Source: Hydrogenovibrio thermophilus (GTDB lineage Bacteria > Pseudomonadota > Gammaproteobacteria > Thiomicrospirales > Thiomicrospiraceae). Taken from it: a stretch of 64,000 nt of DNA. The notes below the pieces were generated by a model. It was not told where the DNA came from and did no database searches. It worked only from the letters and a program-made list of their open reading frames with translations. A program made the position numbers and the translations under genes. Within the stretch, counting starts at the first letter, position 1. The number at the start of each line of letters is the position of its first letter. Shown piece by piece: positions 54,877 through 64,000 of the stretch. Location of the stretch: assembly GCF_004028275.1 (NCBI RefSeq), contig NZ_CP035033.1, positions 1,426,001-1,490,000 of the forward strand. Direction: 5' to 3'.

Positions 54877-55625
54877 GGATTCTCTTCAAACCAGCCTTTT
54901 AGCAGTGCTTGCATTTCATAATGGGTTAAGTCGATTTTCAACGGCGTGACCGACGCATAACCATTTTCGACCGCATGGAAATCCGTTCCCTCGGAAGCAT
55001 CCTCCGCCTCACCGGCCGGGCCGACCCAGTAAATGGGCTTACCACGCGGGTCTTTGGTACGCACCACCTGCTCCGAACAATGGCGCTTACCCTGTCGTGT
55101 AATTTGAATGCCGTTCAATTCTTCAACCGGGATATCCGGGACATTGATATTGAGAATAGTGGATTTATCCAACGGCAATTTTTGAAAATCTTTGAACAGG
55201 CGTGTCACCACCTCAGCGGCGGTCTCAAAATGGCGATCCCCACACAAAGACACCGCAATGGACGGTTTACCTAAAAAACGTCCTTCCGTGGCCGCAGCGA
55301 CCGTACCGGAATAAAGGACATCGTCCCCCATATTGGCGCCGGCATTAATACCGGAAATCACCATTTCGGGTTGAAAGTCCAGAGCACCATTGATGCCCAA
55401 ATGCACACAATCGGTCGGCGTGCCGTTCACACTGTAAATGGCATCTTCATGCCGGGTAATTCGAAGCGGTTCCATCAAAGTCAGAGAGTTACTGGCCGCA
55501 CTGCGGTTTCGGTCCGGCGCAATAAGCCGAATATCGGAGTGTACATTCAGACGATGCATACACTGCCACAACGCCCGAATGCCTGGAGCGTCATAGCCGT
55601 CATCGTTGGATAACAAGATTTTCAT
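54873..55625 (-). CDS. surE: 5'/3'-nucleotidase SurE
   Basis: 250 aa. MKILLSNDDGYDAPGIRAL carries the paired Asp metal ligands, and DRNRSAASNSLTL, VNGTPTDCVHLGIN and VISGINAGANMGDDVLYSGT complete the active site. The enzyme dephosphorylates nucleoside monophosphates. First gene of surE-pcm-yqaA-nlpD, divergent from smrA. Confidence 0.96.
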   Translation of the reverse strand: MKILLSNDDGYDAPGIRALWQCMHRLNVHSDIRLIAPDRNRSAASNSLTLMEPLRITRHEDAIYSVNGTPTDCVHLGINGALDFQPEMVISGINAGANMGDDVLYSGTVAAATEGRFLGKPSIAVSLCGDRHFETAAEVVTRLFKDFQKLPLDKSTILNINVPDIPVEELNGIQITRQGKRHCSEQVVRTKDPRGKPIYWVGPAGEAEDASEGTDFHAVENGYASVTPLKIDLTHYEMQALLKGWFEENP

Positions 55626-55681
55626 AACCTGCCTTGACTAGGGTAAAATAACAGCTGTCCTTTAGACCATGTCATTATAGT

Positions 55682-56227
55682 ATGTCTCACATTTCAGATG
55701 AAGATAAATCCCTGTTTGCGGAAGCCGTTCAAGGCACGCAAAAACTGAATCCGCGTAAAACCGTCGCAACGGTTACGCCGAAATCGCAGCCGCCCCTACG
55801 TCACAAACGCCGTTCGACTTCACCTGAACCCGGTCAATTATTTCAAGGAAACGACCAGGCCTGGCCGTCTCGCGTATCCGCGTTTGAATACATCGAGTAC
55901 CAGCATCCAAACTGCTCGGCTCAGGATTTCAAGCGACTACGAAAAGGCGACTTCAAAACACGGTTCTGTCTGGACTTACACGGCCATACCGAGTTGGAAG
56001 CCGAAAAGGCCCTGGAGCACTTCATTCACGAAGCACTGCAAAGCCAAGCCCGCTATCTGATTATCGTGCACGGTAAAGGCTATCACTCGGAATCCGATTA
56101 CCCCGTCCTCAAAAACTTGGTGAACTACCGTTTACCGCAAATTCCCGACTTGCTCGGTTTTTGCAGCGCGCAACCCAAAGACGGTGGCACTGGGGCCGTT
56201 TACGTGTTTTTGAAAAACCAGCGTTAG
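55682..56227 (+). CDS. Smr domain endonuclease-like protein
   Basis: 181 aa. A basic, disordered N-terminus (about 80 residues) is followed by a Smr domain: FCLDLHGHTELEAEKALEHF and LIIVHGKGYHS with the HGxG motif, ending in GGTGAVYVFLKNQR. SmrA-type proteins nick DNA or cleave mRNA on collided ribosomes. CCAGGCCTGG at 55855 encodes Gln-Ala-Trp. Convergent with ftsB, 2 nt apart. Confidence 0.9.
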   Translation: MSHISDEDKSLFAEAVQGTQKLNPRKTVATVTPKSQPPLRHKRRSTSPEPGQLFQGNDQAWPSRVSAFEYIEYQHPNCSAQDFKRLRKGDFKTRFCLDLHGHTELEAEKALEHFIHEALQSQARYLIIVHGKGYHSESDYPVLKNLVNYRLPQIPDLLGFCSAQPKDGGTGAVYVFLKNQR

Positions 56228-56229
56228 CC

Positions 56230-56586
56230 TTACGGCAAAGAATTCGAAGGCGTTTCAGTAGCCTCGTTACTTTCCATATCGGTTTGTTTTTCAACCGCTT
56301 TTGGTTGTGATTTCGGTAACTCGATAATCTTAATGAAAGCCTCATCCTCACCAATCATGCCCAGTTTTTGTCGGGCAATGGTTTCAATCGCTTGCGTACT
56401 GGATTGCAAATCCTTCACCTCTTTACGAAGCAAGGCGTTGTTTTGTTCCAACACATCGATTTTAGAATGCAGTTCATCGAGATTTTTTTGAAGGGATAGC
56501 AGTTCGCCCACGCCACCGTCCGATGACAGTAAGCGAACCTGTAGAATCAAAATAACAATTGCGAGTGCAATGTAGATAATTTTCAA
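56230..56586 (-). CDS. ftsB: Cell division protein FtsB
   Basis: 118 aa. One membrane helix (residues 3-20) and a coiled coil (LLSLQKNLDELHSKIDVLEQ and on), then IARQKLGMIGEDEAFIKII, the FtsB C-terminal block that meets FtsL/FtsQ. A 30-residue acidic tail is longer than in E. coli (103 aa). Follows eno by 12 nt, as usual. Confidence 0.93.
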   Translation of the reverse strand: MKIIYIALAIVILILQVRLLSSDGGVGELLSLQKNLDELHSKIDVLEQNNALLRKEVKDLQSSTQAIETIARQKLGMIGEDEAFIKIIELPKSQPKAVEKQTDMESNEATETPSNSLP

Positions 56587-56598
56587 GATTAACCCGGA

Positions 56599-57906
<1,308 letters not shown>

Positions 57907-57995
57907 TCAGTTTCTTCGTTTCATCCGCCCCATTCTAAAGTCAGAATATGGCAAACGAATGACAAATTCGGTTTTATCGGCTCTTAAAGCCGTCT

Positions 57996-58829
57996 TTATG
58001 ACAGGTTTTCAATAAAGCCTTTGTCCTTGACCACATCGTCAACCGCTTTCAAGGTTTCCAATAAAGGCTTCAAGTTCCCCAGCGGCCACATATTCGGGCC
58101 GTCCGACAAGGCATTAGCGGGATCCGGATGGGTTTCCATAAAGACGCCGGACACGCCAGCCGCCACCGCGGCACGTGCCAAAACCGGAACCATTTCGCGC
58201 TGTCCACCGGAAGTGGTGCCTTGCCCACCCGGTTGTTGTACGGAATGCGTCGCATCAAACACCACCGGGCAACCGGTTTGGCGCATGGATGCCAAGCCGC
58301 GCATATCGGAAATCAAAGTGTTGTAACCAAATGAAGTGCCGCGATCACAGACCATGATCTGATCGTTTCCGACTTCACGGGCTTTCAATACCACTTGATC
58401 CATATCCCACGGCGCCTGGAACTGGCCTTTTTTGATATTGACCGGCAGGCCTTGGCGACAGACGTTTTGAATAAAATTGGTCTGGCGCACCAAGAAGGCC
58501 GGCGTTTGCATCACATCCACCACCGACGCCACTTCATCCAAAGGGGTGTCTTCATGAACATCCGTCAAAACCGGCACACCGACTTCGTCTTTCACTTTTT
58601 GCAAGATGCGCAATCCTTCTTCAATCCCCAAGCCACGGAAGCTTTTGGTGGACGAACGATTCGCTTTATCATAAGACGATTTGAAAATAAACGGAATGCC
58701 CAACGAATCGGTCAAGTCTTTCAGTTGCCCCGCCGTATCAATCGCCAATTGTTCAGATTCGATCACACACGGACCGGCAATTAAAAATAAAGGTTGGTCG
58801 ATACCAACGTTAAAACCGCATAAATTCAT
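57996..58829 (-). CDS. kdsA: 3-deoxy-8-phosphooctulonate (KDO-8-P) synthase
   Basis: 277 aa. [46 protein letters not shown] and [19 protein letters not shown] are the DAHP/KDOP synthase motifs; the Asn of KANRSS marks the metal-free KDOP class. It condenses phosphoenolpyruvate with arabinose-5-phosphate for LPS inner core. Starts 16 nt after pyrG. Confidence 0.96.
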   Translation of the reverse strand: MNLCGFNVGIDQPLFLIAGPCVIESEQLAIDTAGQLKDLTDSLGIPFIFKSSYDKANRSSTKSFRGLGIEEGLRILQKVKDEVGVPVLTDVHEDTPLDEVASVVDVMQTPAFLVRQTNFIQNVCRQGLPVNIKKGQFQAPWDMDQVVLKAREVGNDQIMVCDRGTSFGYNTLISDMRGLASMRQTGCPVVFDATHSVQQPGGQGTTSGGQREMVPVLARAAVAAGVSGVFMETHPDPANALSDGPNMWPLGNLKPLLETLKAVDDVVKDKGFIENLS

Positions 58830-58845
58830 TTCAATGCCTTCTTAA

Positions 58846-60483
<1,638 letters not shown>

Positions 60484-60608
60484 TTAGTTTAGACTTTAAT
60501 TCAGCAAATTGAGAGCTTTGTTTGGAATAAAGCACCCACCGGAATTGGGTAATCAGAATGGAAGCTAATTATACCGTAACCCCAAGGCTTGAGCAATCTT
60601 TGATTGCA

Positions 60609-61883
60609 TCAATCCCGGCCGGAAAAATTCGTATAACCGCCTAGAATCGCCACCGCTTTGCCGTCGATTTCCAAAACCGGCCAACGGTTACGATCCCACG
60701 AGGGGACACCACGCGTTTGAAACCACTTTCTTAATTGTGTTTTCGGGCCAAGCGCTTCAGCTTCCAAATCGGTCATGGCTCGCACCACCCAGTCCGAGAA
60801 TTCCGGTTTCGGCCAGGCCTGGTCGATTTCCAACCGCTTATCGAACGGCTCAGAAAAATACCATTGCGCCGGTTCAAACGCCGACCAAGCGACACGATAA
60901 TCGACCGGCAACGTTTCCGGCAACGCATACAGGGTTTGTCGGTAAACATAAAAGTCGCATTGCGCCTGTTTCAGCTTGGGGTGCGCCTGCGGGTTAGTAT
61001 TTTGCAAACTGGTTTCCAGCCAATCGTATACTTTGGCATTAAGCGTTACCTGCGATGCCTGCGTTTTGGCCCAATAACGCAAGGCGTTTTTCACGCGCGA
61101 CATCCCCAAGCTGACGAGGGGCCCTAACGCCAACTGATAGTGATTCGCGGTACAATTTTGCAAATCCATTTCCGCTAAATCATCCAACAACCCCAAACTT
61201 TCCGACACTCGCTCCGCACTCTGCGACAACGATTGTTCCGGATTCGGCCAGGCCTGGTGGATTTTCGGCAATAACGCATGACGGATGAAATTGCGCTTTA
61301 AAGCCACATCTTGGTTGGATGGGTCTTCCACCCAGTTCAATTGATAATGCGCGGCATAGGCTTTTAAAGCCTGGTACGGCACCTGCAATAGCGGTCGACA
61401 ATGTGAAAGGGGTTTGCGGTCATAAGAAACCGTCTTTTCAAACGGCATGGCCGCCAAACCGGCGACTCCGGCACCGCGCAAAGCGCCTAATAAAAAAGTT
61501 TCTGCCTGATCACGTTGATGATGCGCGGTTAACAAAACCGTTTTATCATCCAGCTGTGCGTAAAGCGCTTCATAGCGCACTTGCCGAGCCACAGACTCCA
61601 CGCCTTGGCGCGCAGCATCCGGTACCGTCACCGAAACGGATTGATATGAAATATGCCGAGCGCTACAAAAAGCCCGGGTAAAGGCTTCCCAATGATCCGC
61701 TTCGGACTGCAATCCATGATGAACATAAACCGCCCGTAAACGCTCGGCCGGAAAACGTTTCGATAGCGCATCCAGCAAAACCGTGGAGTCAAGCCCGCCA
61801 CTGAAGGCCACCAGAAAAGAATATTCGGAGGGATAAAGGTCAGCCAGCGCCGAAACCGCCGACTCAACCTTTGAAAAAGACAT
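60609..61883 (-). CDS. tilS: tRNA(Ile)-lysidine synthase
   Basis: 424 aa. PP-loop FLVAFSGGLDSTVLLDAL, LTAHHQRDQAETFLLGALRG, then the substrate-binding and C-terminal TilS domains (LRKWFQTRGVPSWDRNRWPV). It changes C34 of tRNA-Ile(CAU) to lysidine. Two CCAGGCCTGG copies (60813, 61248) encode Gln-Ala-Trp followed by Pro-x-Pro. Follows accA by 23 nt. Confidence 0.95.
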   Translation of the reverse strand: MSFSKVESAVSALADLYPSEYSFLVAFSGGLDSTVLLDALSKRFPAERLRAVYVHHGLQSEADHWEAFTRAFCSARHISYQSVSVTVPDAARQGVESVARQVRYEALYAQLDDKTVLLTAHHQRDQAETFLLGALRGAGVAGLAAMPFEKTVSYDRKPLSHCRPLLQVPYQALKAYAAHYQLNWVEDPSNQDVALKRNFIRHALLPKIHQAWPNPEQSLSQSAERVSESLGLLDDLAEMDLQNCTANHYQLALGPLVSLGMSRVKNALRYWAKTQASQVTLNAKVYDWLETSLQNTNPQAHPKLKQAQCDFYVYRQTLYALPETLPVDYRVAWSAFEPAQWYFSEPFDKRLEIDQAWPKPEFSDWVVRAMTDLEAEALGPKTQLRKWFQTRGVPSWDRNRWPVLEIDGKAVAILGGYTNFSGRD

Positions 61884-61906
61884 GCTATTCCTATTCGAAA
61901 CGGCGA

Positions 61907-62863
61907 TTACGCCACGTCGAAGTTACCGTATTGCATATAGCGCTGGTAACGGTTTTCCAACAAAGCATCCACCGGCTGTTTCGACAAGGTTTCCATTTGA
62001 CTCAACAGAGCCTGCTTCAGCGCTGAGGCTGCCGCTTTCGGGTTACGGTGCGCGCCACCCAATGGCTCATCGATAATGATGTCAATCAAACCTAGCTCTT
62101 TCAGTCTTGGCGCAGTAATGCCGAGTGCCGACGCGGCATCGGCGGCATTGGCAGCGTCTTTCCACAAAATAGACGCACAACCCTCCGGCGAAATCACCGA
62201 GTAGGTGCTGTATTGCATCATCATGGTCACATCACCAACACCGATGGCCAAGGCGCCGCCGGAGCCGCCTTCACCGATGACCGTACAAATCACCGGCACC
62301 GTCAACTCGGACATTTCAATCAAGTTACGGGCAATGGCTTCGGATTGACCGCGTTCTTCGGCGTTGATGCCCGGATAAGCACCCGGCGTGTCGATAAAGG
62401 TTAAAATCGGCAAATTGAAACGCTCGGCCGTTTTCATCAGACGCAGCGCTTTACGATACCCTTCCGGACGTGGCATGCCAAAATTACGGCGGATTTTTTC
62501 TTTGGTGTCACGCCCCTTTTCCTGGCCAATCACCATGACCGGCTGACCGTCAATACGCGCCAGACCACCTACAATCGCCGCATCATCGGCAAACGCACGG
62601 TCGCCGTGCATTTCTTTAAAGTCGGTAAAGATTTCTTTCAGGTAATCCAACATATACGGACGCTGCGGGTGACGCGCCACTTGAGCGACCTGAACATCCG
62701 ACAAACGACTGAAGATGGATTGCGTCAGGTTTTTACTCTTCTCTTCCAACGCCGACACTTCTTTCAACAAATCCATGTCCTGCCCGTCCAAATGACGCAA
62801 CTCGTCGATCTTGGCTTCCAATTCCGCAATCGGTTGTTCAAAATCTAAAAAATCCAGTTTCAT
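61907..62863 (-). CDS. accA: Acetyl-CoA carboxylase carboxyltransferase subunit alpha
   Basis: 318 aa. N-terminal [20 protein letters not shown], then [40 protein letters not shown] and [15 protein letters not shown], all typical. With AccD it transfers carboxyl to acetyl-CoA in fatty-acid synthesis. First gene of accA-tilS. Confidence 0.97.
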   Translation of the reverse strand: MKLDFLDFEQPIAELEAKIDELRHLDGQDMDLLKEVSALEEKSKNLTQSIFSRLSDVQVAQVARHPQRPYMLDYLKEIFTDFKEMHGDRAFADDAAIVGGLARIDGQPVMVIGQEKGRDTKEKIRRNFGMPRPEGYRKALRLMKTAERFNLPILTFIDTPGAYPGINAEERGQSEAIARNLIEMSELTVPVICTVIGEGGSGGALAIGVGDVTMMMQYSTYSVISPEGCASILWKDAANAADAASALGITAPRLKELGLIDIIIDEPLGGAHRNPKAAASALKQALLSQMETLSKQPVDALLENRYQRYMQYGNFDVA

Positions 62864-62992
62864 TGAGGCTTCCTATTTCAATCTCAAGCAAGCACAGGTC
62901 CCATTTGGCTTCGGGCCTTTGCGTATTCTGCGTATAAATTCGGTTCATAAAATCTGGTCGACATTTTACCAAATTCCGACTTTTTGTGTTGA

Positions 62993-63016
62993 TTTAAAAC
63001 CCCGACAAGGGTTGAA
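62993..63016 (-). terminator. Probable terminator after ycaO
   Basis: AACCCC-GACAA-GGGTT type hairpin with TTTT on the minus strand, 15-20 nt past the ycaO stop. Confidence 0.5.
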
Positions 63017-63031
63017 AAAACTTCAACGCCA

Positions 63032-64000
63032 TTAATCGGCTAGCTTCCAGGCTTCGGCCTTAACCGCTCGAACGCGTTGGTACACCGACAGTAAATTTTG
63101 ATGACTGCGACTGCATTCAAAGGCCGCCATTCCCATCGGCAACCCACCAAAAAATTCTTCCCCGTTAATGTTTCGCCAAACACGTTCCACCACGGCTTTG
63201 CCAAACAACTGTTGCTGAACCGGCAAAGGATAGGCCGCCAAGTCGCCCTGCATCAAGATTTCCAATGCAAACCCAAGCGCTTTGTAAAAAGTAAACATGT
63301 CGGCCTCATCGACAAAGTACAGACTGGCCTGCAGTAAATCGTAGGCGGTTTCGTACTCGCGATTGGCCAACGCCAACCACATCTGCAATTCAACGATTTT
63401 CAGTTTTTTCCAATACGAATCCGCGTCCGGTAATAATCCAATCAAATTGGCCACGCCCTGATGCTCGGAAAAACCGAGTGATTCGATGGCATCAAAAGCG
63501 GTTTCAAACCGATCCGGTGCGTCGGATTGCGCCAACGCCTCCAGCTCGTCCCGCAAAGCGCGGCCGCGGTTTTGGTTATTGTCCAACAACTCATGCAATG
63601 GAAATACTTCCGACATGCCCGGCACCACAATACGACAGGCCGGCACACCAAAGTGCGAATATTCGGCATAATAGACTTCCGCGCCCTGTTGATGGACTTT
63701 AGCCACCAAGTCGTCGAATTGAGATTGCGTGTCGCCTTCAAAATCCCAGGCAACGAATTCGAAATCGTATTGATGGGAAATAAAACGTGCGTGAATCAAG
63801 CCACTGGAGTCAATAAAGTGGTTTTCAATGTTTTCATCGTCCGCCACCAGGGCTTCATCAAACACCGGCAATTGGAAGCCGTCGAGCAAATCCAGGCTGC
63901 GGCCTTGAAGCGATTCGGTCAAGGTGCGTTCCAGCGCCACTTCAAAGATGGGGTGCGCACCAAAAGAAGCAAAACAACGCCCGGTTTTCTGTTCAAACAA
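63032..64000 (-). CDS. ycaO: YcaO protein, C-terminal part (runs off window end)
   Basis: 322 codons open to the window edge; the start lies outside. AHPIFEVALERTLTESLQGR carries Glu and Gln residues of the YcaO ATP/Mg site, and FGVPACRIVVPGMSEVFPLH matches the conserved E. coli YcaO segment. The remaining part is a helical TPR-like C-terminal domain as in YcaO (586 aa). E. coli YcaO assists RimO in methylthiolation of ribosomal protein S12; no peptide-modifying neighbours are visible here. Confidence 0.82.
   Translation of the reverse strand: MFEQKTGRCFASFGAHPIFEVALERTLTESLQGRSLDLLDGFQLPVFDEALVADDENIENHFIDSSGLIHARFISHQYDFEFVAWDFEGDTQSQFDDLVAKVHQQGAEVYYAEYSHFGVPACRIVVPGMSEVFPLHELLDNNQNRGRALRDELEALAQSDAPDRFETAFDAIESLGFSEHQGVANLIGLLPDADSYWKKLKIVELQMWLALANREYETAYDLLQASLYFVDEADMFTFYKALGFALEILMQGDLAAYPLPVQQQLFGKAVVERVWRNINGEEFFGGLPMGMAAFECSRSHQNLLSVYQRVRAVKAEAWKLAD

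Noticed and set aside
63032-64000. YcaO as part of a RiPP biosynthesis cluster
   Set aside because: The sequence matches the long E. coli-type YcaO with C-terminal helical domain, and no precursor peptide or dehydrogenase is next to it.

Overview
The window reads as a 64-kb piece of a gammaproteobacterial chromosome. Core gene order (accA-tilS-pyrG-kdsA-eno-ftsB; surE-pcm-yqaA-nlpD; trpH-yciO-M50-rluB) and protein sequences fit this class. A CbbY phosphatase beside a pentulose-kinase-like gene and a full gnd-zwf-pgl set suggest an autotroph of the Hydrogenovibrio/Thiomicrospira type. That genus-level placement is inference from protein character, not from a search.

Layout. 1-12.5 kb: xseA (partial), dusA, a chemoreceptor gene broken by one in-frame stop, relA, the oxidative pentose-phosphate operon gnd-zwf-pgl, a four-tRNA operon (Ala-Glu-Gly-Glu) and gltX. 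12.8-18.1 kb: an FMN glutamate-synthase-like protein, a long MITE-like palindrome, an M61 peptidase, slyX, a small secreted repeat protein and a BASS transporter. 18.2-28.0 kb: an accessory island. It holds an integron (intI, an attI-like site, four cassettes with four attC sites whose R'' cores match the R' cores that open the same cassettes), an intact IS30 element with recognisable inverted repeats and a GTG target duplication, remnants of a polysaccharide O-acetylation cluster cut at both ends, and a REP-associated (Y1/HUH) transposase element. 28.0-46.8 kb: DUF445, rluB, M50 protease, yciO, trpH, yciB, yciI, a LexA-like protease without a DNA-binding domain, a one-domain asparaginase, an EamA permease, darP, ligA, zipA, the FGGY kinase/cbbY pair, a cysteine-poor DksA, an APH/P-loop fusion, yqiA and recJ. 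46.9-64 kb: thrC, a COG4255-like protein, hom, alaC, nlpD-yqaA-pcm-surE, smrA, ftsB-eno-kdsA-pyrG-tilS-accA and the C-terminal part of ycaO.

The most striking signal crosses all core regions: the perfect palindrome CCAGGCCTGG occurs 20 times, where well under one copy is expected by chance. It is absent from the 18.2-28.0 kb island interior. It lies in terminators, next to a ribosome binding site, and inside genes, where it uses only two of the three reading frames (Gln-Ala-Trp nine times, Pro-Gly-Leu four times). It behaves like a highly iterated palindrome or uptake/recognition signal of this lineage, and its function is not evident from the sequence.

Other points: the oxidative PPP genes make NADPH and ribulose-5-phosphate; relA and dksA are both part of the stringent response; hom and thrC serve threonine synthesis; the accA-to-ftsB block covers lipid, tRNA, nucleotide and LPS precursor synthesis plus division.
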